From an uncultured Acidobacteriia bacterium (GTDB taxonomy: Bacteria; Acidobacteriota; Terriglobia; Bryobacterales; Bryobacteraceae): a stretch of DNA of 55,305 nucleotides. A model generated the notes under the pieces. The model did not search any database, had not been told where the DNA came from, and was given only the letters and a program-made list of their open reading frames with translations. The DNA lies in contig CAIKAS010000081.1 in the NCBI GenBank assembly GCA_903825445.1, positions 1 through 55,305 of the forward strand, given 5' to 3'. The position numbers were made by a program, and so were the translations under genes. Shown here one piece after another: positions 30,015 to 39,325 of the stretch; position 1 is the first letter of the stretch, and each line of letters opens with the position of its first letter.

Positions 30015-31163
30015 ATGGATTACTCACACATTTCGCGGCAGAGCCTGTTTAAGATCGGTCTCGTGGCTGCGGTGTGGACGGCCCTCGGGCTTCTGAATTC
30101 CTGGCAGCATCACTACTGGTATTCGTTCACCTCCCACCCATGGTCCTGGTGGCAGTGCATACGGTCCGACATGCCGTACGCGTATTTGTGGGGCATTGCA
30201 ACACCCGCAATTCTGTGGTGGTCACGCCGGTTTCGTCTGGAGCGTCCGCACCTTCTGCGACACCTCGGCGCTCATGTCGCGCTGCTCCTGGTGCTGCTGC
30301 CACTAATTAAGCTCGTGGACGATCTGATCGTAGGTGGGCCTGATTCTGCCTTCTATCACTTCATGTGGGGCAAACTTCTGCGCTCCATGGAGATGACTTT
30401 CGATACCGGCACGCTTCTCTTCGCCGTGGTGGTTGGTGTGGAACATGCCTTGGCCTATCATGATCGCTATCAGAACGGTATCGCGAAATCCGCCACCCTC
30501 CAAACTCAGCTCGTGCAGGCCCAGTTGCAGGCACTCAAGATGCAGTTGCATCCGCATTTCCTTTTCAATACGCTGCACAGCATTACGGCGCTGGTCCATG
30601 AAGATCCCGACCTGGCCGAGCGCACTATCGCGCGACTCAGCGAACTGCTGCGTCTTTTCCTCGCCAACAGCGCTATCCACGAAGTCCCTCTTGGCGAAGA
30701 ACTCCGCATTTTAGATCTGTATTTGGAAATCGAAAAGGCGCGCTTTGAGGATCGCCTGCGGGTTGTCTATGACATCCCGGCCGCGGTGCGCGATGCCATG
30801 GTGCCGAGTCTTGTATTGCAGCCGCTGGTGGAGAATTCGATCCGCCATGGCGTCGGCCGCCGTTCCGAACCCGGCTGGATCTCCATCGCGGCGGAAAGAT
30901 ACGCGGATACTCTTGTCCTGCGTGTCATCGATAACGGGGCGGGTTTCAAGGACGACGGCAAGAAGGACGTCACGCGTTCCGGGATGGGCCTGGGCATCAC
31001 GCGCGGCCGGTTGGATTCCCTCTATGGCGCCCAGCAGTCGCTGGTTGTGCGCAACCTTCCGGCCGGCGGAGTAGAGGCGCGCATTGCCATGCCGTTCCGT
31101 GTACAGAATGCCTCCAGGGAGAGTGAAGATCATGCCGAACTTCAAAATACTGATCGTCGATGA
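30015..31163 (+). CDS. Sensor histidine kinase, LytS/YehU family
   Basis: A protein of about 382 residues. Four or so transmembrane segments lie in the N-terminal part (IGLVAAVWTALGLL, YLWGIATPAILWW, LGAHVALLLVLLPL and a later helix). A His_kinase domain (PF06580) follows, with the phospho-acceptor in LHPHFLFNTLHSI. The ATPase domain has ENSIRHG as N-box, DNGAGF as G1 and GMGLGITRGRLDSLYG as G2. The start is uncertain: ATGs at 29913, 29982 and 30015 are in frame, and the last best fits the first membrane helix. It overlaps the response regulator gene by 32 bases. Signal unknown; the neighbouring TonB receptor is a possible target. Confidence 0.9.
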   Translation: MDYSHISRQSLFKIGLVAAVWTALGLLNSWQHHYWYSFTSHPWSWWQCIRSDMPYAYLWGIATPAILWWSRRFRLERPHLLRHLGAHVALLLVLLPLIKLVDDLIVGGPDSAFYHFMWGKLLRSMEMTFDTGTLLFAVVVGVEHALAYHDRYQNGIAKSATLQTQLVQAQLQALKMQLHPHFLFNTLHSITALVHEDPDLAERTIARLSELLRLFLANSAIHEVPLGEELRILDLYLEIEKARFEDRLRVVYDIPAAVRDAMVPSLVLQPLVENSIRHGVGRRSEPGWISIAAERYADTLVLRVIDNGAGFKDDGKKDVTRSGMGLGITRGRLDSLYGAQQSLVVRNLPAGGVEARIAMPFRVQNASRESEDHAELQNTDRR

Positions 31164-31890
31164 TGAAAGACTTTCACGCCGCCGCGTTCGGCGACTGCTC
31201 AGCCTGGAGCCGGATTGCGACGTAGCCGGGGAATGTGCCAATGGCACCGAAGCAGTTGCTGCGATAGCGCAATCGCGGCCCGATATCGTCTTCCTCGACG
31301 TGCAAATGCCGGAAATGGACGGCTTCGAAGTGGCGCGAACCATGGCCGACGCCAGACCAGTCGTCATCTTTACTTCCGCCTGGGACGAGTACGCCCTGCG
31401 AGCCTTCGAAGTCCAGGCGTTCGATTACCTGCTGAAGCCTTTCGACGGTCGTCGCTTCCGCGAATCCTTGCAGCGCGCGCGCCATCGTGTGACGTGCGAC
31501 CGCTCGGGTAGCCGACCGCAGATCGGCTCTCCCCTGCCGCCTGCCCCTCGCGTTTCCCCGGACAGAATAGCCGTTCGAAATAACGGCCGCGTCGTGTTTG
31601 TGAAACTTACCGACATCGACTGGATCGAGGCGGCGGACAACTACGCCTGCCTGCATTGTGGGTCTGAGACTCACATTGTGCGCGAAACGATGAACGAACT
31701 GGAGACCCGCCTGGACCCGACCCAGTTCCTCCGCATCCACCGTTCATCCATCGTCAATCTGGATCGCGTACGCGAACTGCAACCGTGGTTTCGCGGCGAT
31801 TACCGCGTGATTTTGCGCGACGGGACACAACTCACGCTGACGAAGAATCATCGCGAAAAGCTGGAATCGCGACTCCTGCTCGGCGTGTAA
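31132..31890 (+). CDS. LytTR-family response regulator
   Basis: A 252-residue DNA-binding regulator. The receiver domain begins FKILIVDDERLSRRRV, has the phosphorylation Asp in IVFLDVQMPEMDG and the conserved Lys in YLLKPFDG. The C-terminal LytTR domain (VFVKLTDIDWIEAADNYACLH, FLRIHRSSIVNLDRV) binds DNA through beta strands, as in AgrA and AlgR. The start at 31132 has GGGAGAG nearby and fits the receiver domain; longer readings only add residues from the kinase gene overlap. It forms a two-component pair with the upstream LytS-like kinase. Confidence 0.95.
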   Translation: MPNFKILIVDDERLSRRRVRRLLSLEPDCDVAGECANGTEAVAAIAQSRPDIVFLDVQMPEMDGFEVARTMADARPVVIFTSAWDEYALRAFEVQAFDYLLKPFDGRRFRESLQRARHRVTCDRSGSRPQIGSPLPPAPRVSPDRIAVRNNGRVVFVKLTDIDWIEAADNYACLHCGSETHIVRETMNELETRLDPTQFLRIHRSSIVNLDRVRELQPWFRGDYRVILRDGTQLTLTKNHREKLESRLLLGV

Positions 31891-31919
31891 AAGCGCGGAC
31901 CGTGTTCAGTGGAGGAAAT

Positions 31920-31937
31920 CCCCGCGTTCACTCGGGG
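31920..31937. terminator. Weak convergent hairpin
   Basis: CCCCG and CGGGG pair around an 8-base loop between the response regulator and the convergent exported-protein gene. The stop codon of the latter lies in the loop. It has a short stem and no T-run, so terminator function is only a possibility. Confidence 0.3.
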
Positions 31938-32545
31938 TTAAACTCGAACGTTTGACCTTCCGAGTGAAACACAATGCGGCCGCCCACGAACGATTTCGGA
32001 TCTTTCGGCACGCGCACGAATACGGCGCCGTCGGTCGATTCCCCTGGCCCCAGACGCACTTGCGCAAGAGTAATTGCGGAAGCCGCCGCCGCCCTCATAC
32101 GTGCCGACGCTCCGAATGCCAGCGCGCCCTGTCGGCGCTGTTCGTATCCGTTGTTGGAGCGCATGTTCGGAATCGCGTACAGTGATTTTTCATACGAAGT
32201 GATCAGTTTCACCACATCGTTGGCCGAAGCATGCGCAAGCATGAAGTTGACCACCGCATCCGCTGAGAGCGCACTGATGGTCTCAGATCCGCGCATGAAC
32301 TGGAAATCTTCCGGCTTGACGGTCCAGTGAATCTCAGACCCGTTGGCAATGGACACCTGGACCAGCCCGTATCCTGCGATTTGAGTTGGCAACTGCGTGA
32401 CGATGACGGTCAGGCCGTTATGCGAAAGCGTTTGGAACTTTTGCCCCTCGGTTTCGTACTCAATGACCTGCGCAAACGCAGACACTGCCAGGAAAACGGC
32501 GGCCACCAAAAGGGCGGCGCGGGCGGCGATTCGCGGAAATGTCAT
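31928..32545 (-). CDS. Exported protein of unknown function
   Basis: A 205-residue protein with a signal peptide ending near AFAQ. The mature part reads IEYETEGQKFQTLSHNGLTVIVTQLP, then VQVSIANGS, then a helical middle (ADAVVNFMLAHASANDVVKLI) and a C-terminal beta part (GPGESTDGAVFVRVPKD, VGGRIVFHSEGQTFEF). It looks like a small secreted or periplasmic beta protein seen in acidobacteria. No catalytic motif is evident. It is convergent with the LytTR regulator and appears to be transcribed alone. The 94 bases up to the TIM-barrel gene hold nothing recognised. Confidence 0.7.
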   Translation of the reverse strand: MTFPRIAARAALLVAAVFLAVSAFAQVIEYETEGQKFQTLSHNGLTVIVTQLPTQIAGYGLVQVSIANGSEIHWTVKPEDFQFMRGSETISALSADAVVNFMLAHASANDVVKLITSYEKSLYAIPNMRSNNGYEQRRQGALAFGASARMRAAAASAITLAQVRLGPGESTDGAVFVRVPKDPKSFVGGRIVFHSEGQTFEFNPE

Positions 32546-32639
32546 GGAGCTATACCAGATTAGCGCGACCCGGCAATGGCACGCATAAGTAATTCATAAT
32601 GCTGGGCAGATGTGCGCCTGCCCGGCTCAAAAAACGCGC

Positions 32640-33482
32640 CTAGCCCATCATCTTGTGATAAGTATCGAGGCACCGCTGTGCGGTTTCAAACTCAGAGTAG
32701 TCGCTGCCTTCCTGTTCAATCAAAAAATACTCCGCTCCGCCCGTTTTCACCGCCGCTACCAGCAATTCTTTCCACGGCACGGCCCCTTCGCCAAAGAGCA
32801 CGCGGTAGCCCTTTTCTTTGTTCCAGTCCTTCAGGTGCAGCGAATTGATTCGACCAGGGTTTGCGTTTACCCATGCCACGGGGTCCTGCCCCATCTCCAC
32901 GCAGGTTCCGACATCGAATTGCAGCATGAAGTCTTTCGGTGTATTTGCTGCAAGCACATCCATGGGGCGTGGCCCCGTAGCGGTAGGGACAAATTCGTAT
33001 TGGTGATTGTGATAACCACCGCGCAGGCCGGCCTTTCGCAATGTATCTAGCGCGGGCGCAAGTGTTTCCACCGCCAGTTTCTTCCAGTCGTCCGCATTCG
33101 TCGATCGTATAGAACTCGCGAGCACGACGTATGTCCCGCCGATCGCATGATTCAGATCGATGGTCTTTTGCAGATTTGCCGCTTGGAAGCTCGCCGCGGA
33201 GTTGTGCGTCGAGTGGCACTTGACGCCGAGATCGTCGATCACCTTACGCATATCTTTCGCCTGATCGAGAGTCCAGTTGTAATAGGGCGCGAAGAATTCG
33301 ACCACTTCGTACCCCATCGCTGCGACCTTCTTCACCGTGCCGACAGGGTCGGCGGCAAGGGCAGAGCGCACAGAGTACAGTTCCAACCCGATCGGGATCT
33401 TTTTCGTTTGCGCGGAGGACGTCGAAATGGTAGTGACAGCGGCTGCGGCTGAGCCTAAGAACGTGCGGCGGGTGACTGACAT
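32640..33482 (-). CDS. Sugar phosphate isomerase/epimerase-like TIM-barrel protein, Tat signal
   Basis: A 280-residue protein. The N-terminus VTRRTFLGSAAAAV is a twin-arginine signal. The rest is a xylose-isomerase-like AP_endonuc_2 barrel: IGLELYSVRSAL, then GYHNHQYEF, LQFDVGTC, SLHLKDW and IEQEGSD, whose His, Asp, His and Glu supply the usual divalent-metal ligands. Exported members are common in acidobacteria and planctomycetes and act on sugars or inositols; the exact substrate is unknown. It lies 58 bases downstream of the mannonate-dehydratase-like gene in the same direction, so the two may form a sugar-processing unit. Confidence 0.87.
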   Translation of the reverse strand: MSVTRRTFLGSAAAAVTTISTSSAQTKKIPIGLELYSVRSALAADPVGTVKKVAAMGYEVVEFFAPYYNWTLDQAKDMRKVIDDLGVKCHSTHNSAASFQAANLQKTIDLNHAIGGTYVVLASSIRSTNADDWKKLAVETLAPALDTLRKAGLRGGYHNHQYEFVPTATGPRPMDVLAANTPKDFMLQFDVGTCVEMGQDPVAWVNANPGRINSLHLKDWNKEKGYRVLFGEGAVPWKELLVAAVKTGGAEYFLIEQEGSDYSEFETAQRCLDTYHKMMG

Positions 33483-33540
33483 CTTGCAGCAACGATATCA
33501 CATTTGCGGAGCCGCGGCAGTATGCATGCAGCCGCGCTCT

Positions 33541-34860
33541 CTACGGCGCGATCACTGTCCCGTCCGGTGCGCGATCGGTCCCGTAAGCCCCGCCGTTGCG
33601 CGCTTCCGCAATCGGATACTTCGCCACCATTTCCTCGTTGATATCGATCCCCAGGCCCGGGCGCAAGCTGCCATGCATGAATCCCTTGCGGATCGCAGCC
33701 GTCCCCGGCAACATCTCGTGCACGAGCGGCGGGAAATGGTTCTCTTCCTGAATCCCGAACGCCGTGCTCGACATATCCACGTGATACGCCGCAAGCTGAT
33801 TCACCGGATCGTTCTCGCCGCCTTCCTGGAACGCCGTCTTTACGCCGAAAGCCTCACACAGATTCGCCAGCTTCTTTGCCGGAGTGATGCCCCCGATCGC
33901 CGTCACGCGCGTCCGGATAAAGTTAATGACGCGGTCCGCGATCAACGGTAAATATTCCGCCGAATTGGTAAACAACTCACCTACAGCCTGCGGCGTCGCG
34001 CACACCTGCCGGACTTCCTTGTACCAGGCCACCTGTTCAGGCGGCAACAGGTCTTCCACGAAGAACATGTGGACGGGTTCCATCTTCTTCGAAAACAAAA
34101 GCGCGTTCGCTCCACTGAGTTTCGAATGGACATCGTGGATCAGCTTCGGCTCAAACCCAATCTTTTGCCGCACATATTCGAACACAGGCGGTACGGTTTC
34201 CACATACAAATCGTCGTCGAAGGCCTGCCCCTGATAGCCGTTCTCCGCGCGGTTGCCCGAATTGGCGGGAATGAAGCCTCCACCGCCATAACCGCCTTCG
34301 CCGTATTGCAGACGGATGTGCCGGAAGCCGGTCGCCATCGACTTCGCGACAGCATCGGCCGCTTGTTCCTTTGTCCTGCCGCTGACGTGGTCGTAGCAGG
34401 CCACCGCATCGTGAGCGCGTCCGCCCAGCATTTCGTATACCGGCATGCCTGCGCGCTTGCCTTTGATATCCCATAGCGCTTCGTCCATCGCCGCCAGCAC
34501 CTTATTGTTGAGTGGACCGCCGCGCCAGTACGTGCGATAGTTCGCGGCCTGCCAGAGATCTTCAATGCGGTCGGGGTCTTTTCCGATCAACCACGGCTTC
34601 AGATGTTTTTCGAGCGCCGTTGCGACGGCGAAAGTCTGGTAGTTGTCGTTCGCCGAGCCAATACCGTAAAGCCCGTCTTCACTGGTGATGATTTTCAGAA
34701 AGACCCAGCGATAATTGCTGCCGCCGTTTGTAGTGATGACTTTGACATCTTTGATCGTCAATGGAGGCAGGCCCTTCACGCGATTGCTGAAATCGTCGGC
34801 AGCCGCTATTGAAATGGCAGGCACGGCCAGAAGAGTTTGGAGAAAAGTTCTGCGTTGCAT
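33541..34860 (-). CDS. Enolase-superfamily sugar acid dehydratase, mannonate/gluconate dehydratase-like, exported
   Basis: A 439-residue member of the mandelate racemase/muconate lactonising group. M-Q-R-R-T-F-L-Q opens a Tat-like signal. The capping domain precedes the barrel. GFRHIRLQ corresponds to the R-V-Q segment of ManD-type enzymes. IHDVHSKL carries the first metal Asp, FVEDLLPPE the second acidic ligand, and GELF the third; a later HVDMSS supplies a His candidate. These positions favour acid-sugar dehydration (mannonate- or gluconate-type) over racemisation. The gene is divergent from the CE7 esterase gene, with 123 bases between. Export of such an enzyme is unusual outside acidobacteria and their allies. 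Confidence 0.85.
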   Translation of the reverse strand: MQRRTFLQTLLAVPAISIAAADDFSNRVKGLPPLTIKDVKVITTNGGSNYRWVFLKIITSEDGLYGIGSANDNYQTFAVATALEKHLKPWLIGKDPDRIEDLWQAANYRTYWRGGPLNNKVLAAMDEALWDIKGKRAGMPVYEMLGGRAHDAVACYDHVSGRTKEQAADAVAKSMATGFRHIRLQYGEGGYGGGGFIPANSGNRAENGYQGQAFDDDLYVETVPPVFEYVRQKIGFEPKLIHDVHSKLSGANALLFSKKMEPVHMFFVEDLLPPEQVAWYKEVRQVCATPQAVGELFTNSAEYLPLIADRVINFIRTRVTAIGGITPAKKLANLCEAFGVKTAFQEGGENDPVNQLAAYHVDMSSTAFGIQEENHFPPLVHEMLPGTAAIRKGFMHGSLRPGLGIDINEEMVAKYPIAEARNGGAYGTDRAPDGTVIAP

Positions 34861-34983
34861 GGGGCCTCAGTTGTTAGCCGGAGTTTTGTCCAGACTATCA
34901 AACTGCGATGACGTCCGGCGGAATCAGCCGATCGGTTTATTTGCGAATAGTGCATACAATAGAGTCTTCCCAGGAGGACACCG

Positions 34984-36405
34984 TTGGTTCGCATCTCACC
35001 TCTCCGCGTCTATTCGCGTCTCACCCTCTCCCTCGTCTTCGCCGCTGCCATCGCCTCAGCTCAGCGCGGCGGGCCAATTCCGCAGCAACTCACTTTCGAG
35101 CCGTACCACGCAGCAGGCATCTACAATATCGGCGAAACCGTCGGCTGGACCGTCACCCCCGGTCCCGTCGCCCCCACCTATAGGTATAAGTGGACCATCC
35201 GCCGCAATAACGCCGACGTACTGAAAGAAGGCAAACTCGATCTCTCCACAGGTAAAGACAAGATCGAAATCGTCGGTGAGGTGCCGGAGATGATCTACGT
35301 CGCGATCGAGCCCACGGCCAAACTTGTGCCCGATCCTCCGCCCGCCGCGCCCGCTGCCGACGCTCCAGCGACGCCACCCGCCCGTCCAGGCCGGGGTAAC
35401 CCGAACGGCTACGTCGGCGGCAACACTGGACGTAATAACGGACTCTATGCGGTCGGTGCGGCCGTTGCCCCCACAAAGTTTGGCCTCTCCACCCCGCGGC
35501 CAGCCGATTTCGATGCCTTCTGGGACGCCAAACTTGCCGCCCAATCGAAGGTCCCGATCAACCCCGTACTCACCGCTGTGGCAGTCGATACACATCCAGA
35601 AACGCCCACGGTTGAAATGAACACCTTTGTGCTCGACGCGCTCGGCTCCCACGCACAGGGTTACCTCGCAAAGCCGGCAGGTGACGGAAAGTTCCCGGCG
35701 CTGATCCTGCTCCAATATGCCGGTGTCTATGCCTTAAACGTCAAGTCGGTCGCGGCTCGTGCGGCGGAAGGTTGGCTGGTCGTCGACGTCGATTCGCACG
35801 ATAAGCTTCCTTCCGATCCCAAAGGCAACGCGCCGCCGAACTACGCGGCCGTGGGCAACACGGACCGCGAGACTTCATACTTCCTCAATATGTACCTGCG
35901 CGATTCACGGGCGCTCGATTACATAATGTCTCGCCCTGACTGGGACGGCAAAACGATCGTCCTCATGGGCACCAGCATGGGTGGGCAACAGAGCATCATG
36001 CTCGCCGGCCTCCGCCCGGAGAAGATTACCGCAGTGCTTGTGTGCGTTCCCTCCGGTGCGGATTCCAACGGCGACCTGCATGGCCGCAAAGCCGGTTATC
36101 CCAACTGGCCGTCGACCGATCCCAAAGTGATGAACACGGCGCTCTATTTCGATACGGTCAACTTCGCGTCGCGCATCAGAGCGCCCGTGCTGGCCGCGAT
36201 AGGCTTCATCGATACCACGTCGCCGCCGGCAGGTATCTGGACCGAACTCAATCAGATTTCCGTCGCGAAGGAGCCGCTGCCGATGATCGAATCCGAGCAC
36301 AATAACCTCACGCCCCAGAAGGAACAGAACTGGGACGCCCGTTCGAAAGAGTTACTGGGAATTCTGCTGAAGGGCGGAGAATTCAAGCCGAACGAGCTGA
36401 AGTAA
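34984..36405 (+). CDS. Exported acetylxylan/cephalosporin-C deacetylase-type esterase (CE7-like)
   Basis: A 473-residue exported esterase. The start is a TTG at 34984, supported by CAGGAGG 6-7 bases before it; TACAAT at 34955-34960 may be a -10 element. A signal peptide ends near IASAQ. A beta domain (GETVGWTVTPGP) and a Pro/Ala linker precede the catalytic domain, which begins STPRPADFDAFWDAKLAA, a string typical of AXE1 enzymes. The nucleophile is in MGTSMGGQ, with Asp in GFIDTTSPP and His in SEHNN. CE7 enzymes remove acetyl groups from short xylo-oligosaccharides. It stands divergently to the sugar-acid dehydratase, consistent with a plant polysaccharide theme. Confidence 0.9.
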   Translation: MVRISPLRVYSRLTLSLVFAAAIASAQRGGPIPQQLTFEPYHAAGIYNIGETVGWTVTPGPVAPTYRYKWTIRRNNADVLKEGKLDLSTGKDKIEIVGEVPEMIYVAIEPTAKLVPDPPPAAPAADAPATPPARPGRGNPNGYVGGNTGRNNGLYAVGAAVAPTKFGLSTPRPADFDAFWDAKLAAQSKVPINPVLTAVAVDTHPETPTVEMNTFVLDALGSHAQGYLAKPAGDGKFPALILLQYAGVYALNVKSVAARAAEGWLVVDVDSHDKLPSDPKGNAPPNYAAVGNTDRETSYFLNMYLRDSRALDYIMSRPDWDGKTIVLMGTSMGGQQSIMLAGLRPEKITAVLVCVPSGADSNGDLHGRKAGYPNWPSTDPKVMNTALYFDTVNFASRIRAPVLAAIGFIDTTSPPAGIWTELNQISVAKEPLPMIESEHNNLTPQKEQNWDARSKELLGILLKGGEFKPNELK

Positions 36406-36415
36406 AGCTTGTCGG

Positions 36416-37054
36416 TTAGCAAATCGGGCCGGTTCTCGACTTATTGAACCTGCCAAGTTTCAGAGCAAGCAGACCAATCTCCCGCACGGGATCGGCAACA
36501 TCGGGCGAGTGTCGTACGACGACATGATATTGGCCGTCCTTGATGCCTTCCACTATCCACTCGGATCCGCCCATCCCGGCGGTCGCGTCATTTTGGGCAG
36601 AAAGGGTCGGCATACTTTGGAAGCCCACCTTCACCGTCTCATCGAGAAACTCCTGCGTTAGCTTCTTTCGCAGCCAGGAAACGCTGTACCGCGTGATGTG
36701 ACCGGGATCGGATGCGCCCTTGCCCGTCGTCATCCGCGAATTCAGCCACGCCGAACCGCCCGCGCGAACGACAACGCGAATGGCCACAGGATGATCCGCC
36801 GCCCGCAGCCAGAGAAACCGATAGACCTCCGCTTTCGGATCCTTCTTGGACAACTCCCACAGCGAAGGCTCGCGCATTGCCTTGAGCTGTTTCGAAAACC
36901 AGGCCGCTTTCAATTCGTGGCCTTGAGGTGTCTTATCTAAGCTGCCAGGCGGAAAGTAGTCCTGCGCTGGCAGCAGTCTTCCAGCCAGCGATGACAATGC
37001 GACAACCCAGGCAAGTCGCAAGGCAGTCCTGAACATCGCGCGCATGATGAACAT
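36416..37054 (-). CDS. Exported protein of unknown function
   Basis: A 212-residue protein. Three ATGs lie within the first seven codons (37054, 37045 and 37036); all lead into a signal peptide ending near LLPAQ. The mature part has LWELSKKDPKAEVYRFLWLR, PVAIRVVVRAGGSAWLNS and GMGGSEWIVEGIKDGQYHVVVRHSP, an alternating beta pattern without catalytic motifs. It is convergent with the CE7 esterase (stops 10 bases apart) and lies downstream of glnA in the opposite sense of function. No family recognised. Confidence 0.72.
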   Translation of the reverse strand: MFIMRAMFRTALRLAWVVALSSLAGRLLPAQDYFPPGSLDKTPQGHELKAAWFSKQLKAMREPSLWELSKKDPKAEVYRFLWLRAADHPVAIRVVVRAGGSAWLNSRMTTGKGASDPGHITRYSVSWLRKKLTQEFLDETVKVGFQSMPTLSAQNDATAGMGGSEWIVEGIKDGQYHVVVRHSPDVADPVREIGLLALKLGRFNKSRTGPIC

Positions 37055-37097
37055 ACGGACGAGTTACTAACGCCGTTTCACAAAAATGCGGCGGGCC

Positions 37098-38519
37098 TTA
37101 AATGTCGTAGTAGAGCGAAAACTCATATGGATGCGGCCGCAACCGCACCGCATCGGCCTCGTTGCGTCGCTTGTAATCGATATACGTCTCGATCAGCTCT
37201 TCCGTGAATACATCGCCCTTCAGCAGGAACTGGTGATCGTCTTCAAGGCATCCGAGCGCTTCCTCAAGCGATGCCGGCATCGACGGAACCGACTTCATTT
37301 CCTCTGGCGTCAGGTCGTAAATGTCCTTATCCAGCGGCTCGCCCGGCTCAATCTTATTCAGCACGCCATCCAGACCCGCCATCAGCAGAGCCGCAAACGC
37401 CAGATACGGATTCGCCGACGGATCCGGTGGCCGGAATTCCACGCGCTTCGCCTTTGGGCTGACCGAATACATCGGAATCCGGCATGCCGCCGAACGATTC
37501 CGCCGCGAATACGCCAGATTTACCGGCGCTTCGTAGCCCGGCACAAGGCGTTTGTAGCTGTTCGTTGTTGGCGCGATGATCGCCGAAAGCGCCCGCGCAT
37601 GTTTCAGCAGGCCGCCAATGTAGTGCAGCGCCATCGTGCTGAGCCCCGCATACTCGTCGCCCGCAAACAACGGCTTCGAATCTTTCCAGATCGATTGGTG
37701 CACGTGCATCCCGCTGCCGTTATCCCCAAACAGCGGCTTCGGCATGAACGTGACGGTCTTTCCGTACTGGTTGGCCACGTTGCGGACGATGTACTTATAA
37801 GTCATCATATTGTCCGCCGATTTCACCAGCGTATTGAAGCGCTGATCGATCTCGCTCTGCCCGGCGGTCGCCACTTCATGGTGATGGCACTCGATCACCA
37901 ATCCGCAGCGTTCCATCGTATTCACCATCTCGGAGCGCAGATCCTGATAGTGATCGGTCGGCGGCACCGGGAAGTAGCCTTCCTTGTAACGCGGGCGGTA
38001 GCCGAGATTATTCCGGTCGCTGACCTTCTCCGCGCCCGAATTCCAGCGGCCTTCGTCCGCGTCGATGAAGTAGAAACCCGAATGCGCGTTCTGATCGAAA
38101 CGCACGTTATCGAAAATGAAAAACTCCGCTTCCGCGCCAAAAAATGCCGTGTCTCCCGCGCCGGTGTTCTGTAAATAGAGTTCGGCTTTTTTTGCAATCC
38201 AGCGCGGATCGCGCTCGTAATTCTGCCTCGTCAGCGGATCGCGCACGTCACCGATCATTACCAGTGTCGGCGTCTCCATAAACGGATCCATAAACGCAGT
38301 GGTTGCGTCCGGAATGAGCAGCATGTCGCTCTCATTGATCGCCGCCCAGCCGCGGATGCTGGAGCCGTCAATGCCAAAGCCGTCAATGAACGAACTTTCG
38401 CTCAGTTCGCCGATCGGGTACGAGATGTGGTGCTGCAAACCCGGGATATCGGCAAATCGGATATCTACCTGCCTCGCGCCATTATCGTTCGCCAGTTGCA
38501 GGACTTCGGTCGGTGTCAT
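37098..38519 (-). CDS. glnA: Glutamine synthetase, type I
   Basis: A 473-residue enzyme that makes glutamine from glutamate, ammonia and ATP. The start is set at 38519 ([18 protein letters not shown]), because GGAG lies 7 bases before it and the longer reading adds only untypical residues. Signatures include DGSSIRGW, the metal-binding [24 protein letters not shown], the ATP loop [16 protein letters not shown] and NRSAACRIP. Near the C-terminus D-I-Y-D-L-T-P-E-E holds the Tyr that is adenylylated in GSI-beta enzymes. The length and ending (YEFSLYYDI) are standard. It is transcribed alone or after the SDR gene (58 bases). Confidence 0.98.
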   Translation of the reverse strand: MTPTEVLQLANDNGARQVDIRFADIPGLQHHISYPIGELSESSFIDGFGIDGSSIRGWAAINESDMLLIPDATTAFMDPFMETPTLVMIGDVRDPLTRQNYERDPRWIAKKAELYLQNTGAGDTAFFGAEAEFFIFDNVRFDQNAHSGFYFIDADEGRWNSGAEKVSDRNNLGYRPRYKEGYFPVPPTDHYQDLRSEMVNTMERCGLVIECHHHEVATAGQSEIDQRFNTLVKSADNMMTYKYIVRNVANQYGKTVTFMPKPLFGDNGSGMHVHQSIWKDSKPLFAGDEYAGLSTMALHYIGGLLKHARALSAIIAPTTNSYKRLVPGYEAPVNLAYSRRNRSAACRIPMYSVSPKAKRVEFRPPDPSANPYLAFAALLMAGLDGVLNKIEPGEPLDKDIYDLTPEEMKSVPSMPASLEEALGCLEDDHQFLLKGDVFTEELIETYIDYKRRNEADAVRLRPHPYEFSLYYDI

Positions 38520-38577
38520 TTTCGGTCTCCAATGGAATTCTACCGAATCCACCTGCAGCGCGGGTGACAGAGGCGTT

Positions 38578-39312
38578 TCAGATCACCAAACCGCCGCTAA
38601 TATTGATGCTTTGACCGGTGATAAACTTCGCGCCTTCCGAACAAAGGAACACGACTACATCGGCGACCTCTTCGGGGGTTCCGAGGGCCCCAAGCGGCTG
38701 CCGTTTGAGCGTTCTATCGAGCATCGCGGGGTCCGAGAAGTACGGCTCGGTCATGTCCGTGGTGATGTAGCCGGGCGCGACCGCGTTCACCAAAATCCGG
38801 CGCGGAGCCAGTTCCAGCGCCCAGTTGCGCGTAAAGGAATCTACGCCCGCTTTGGTGGCGCCATAGAGACTTCGGCCTCCCGCCACGCCGATCCGCCCGG
38901 CAACGGACGACACATTTACAATCCGCCCGCCATCTTTCAACAAAGGCAGCGCGCATTGCGTCACCCAAAACGGTCCGCGCAGGTTGGTATTGATCATCTC
39001 GTTGACAACCGCAGCGGACGACGAGCCCACGGGCGTGTCCCGCCAGATACCAGCATTGTTGACGAGGAAATCGAGCCGCAGATCGCCGAGGTCAGCGAAC
39101 ATACGCTCGATCCCTTCGAGGGAACCCATGTCGGCCTGGACAAGCCGGACCGGCCGACCGATCGTCGCCGCAGTCTCTTCCGCCGCCGCGCGATTGCTGT
39201 TGTAGTGCAGTACGATATCCGCGCCCTGTAGCGCCAGTTTCTGGCAGATAGCCCGCCCGATTCCGCGTGAGCCGCCCGTGACCAGGGCATTGGTTCCGGT
39301 AAGTGATCCCAT
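38578..39312 (-). CDS. Short-chain dehydrogenase/reductase, FabG-like
   Basis: A 244-residue Rossmann-fold oxidoreductase. The cofactor motif TGGSRGIG is at 12-19, followed by NNAG at 86-89 and the triad S136, Y150, K154 (Y-G-A-T-K). The end reads [15 protein letters not shown], typical of 3-oxoacyl-ACP reductase-like SDRs. The Arg after the glycine motif and the H-Y-N-S-N-R segment favour NADPH. Whether it serves fatty acid synthesis or a sugar or polyketide cannot be told, since no other fab gene is near. It lies 13 bases downstream of the anti-sigma candidate gene in the same direction. Confidence 0.93.
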   Translation of the reverse strand: MGSLTGTNALVTGGSRGIGRAICQKLALQGADIVLHYNSNRAAAEETAATIGRPVRLVQADMGSLEGIERMFADLGDLRLDFLVNNAGIWRDTPVGSSSAAVVNEMINTNLRGPFWVTQCALPLLKDGGRIVNVSSVAGRIGVAGGRSLYGATKAGVDSFTRNWALELAPRRILVNAVAPGYITTDMTEPYFSDPAMLDRTLKRQPLGALGTPEEVADVVVFLCSEGAKFITGQSINISGGLVI

Positions 39313-39325
39313 GCCCTACATCATC

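Noticed and set aside
36965-37000. Inverted repeat CGCTGGC/GCCAGCG in the signal-peptide region of the unknown exported protein, considered as another REP-like element
   Set aside because: Seven-base arms with a 12-base loop in GC-rich coding DNA are expected by chance, and the encoded signal peptide looks normal.
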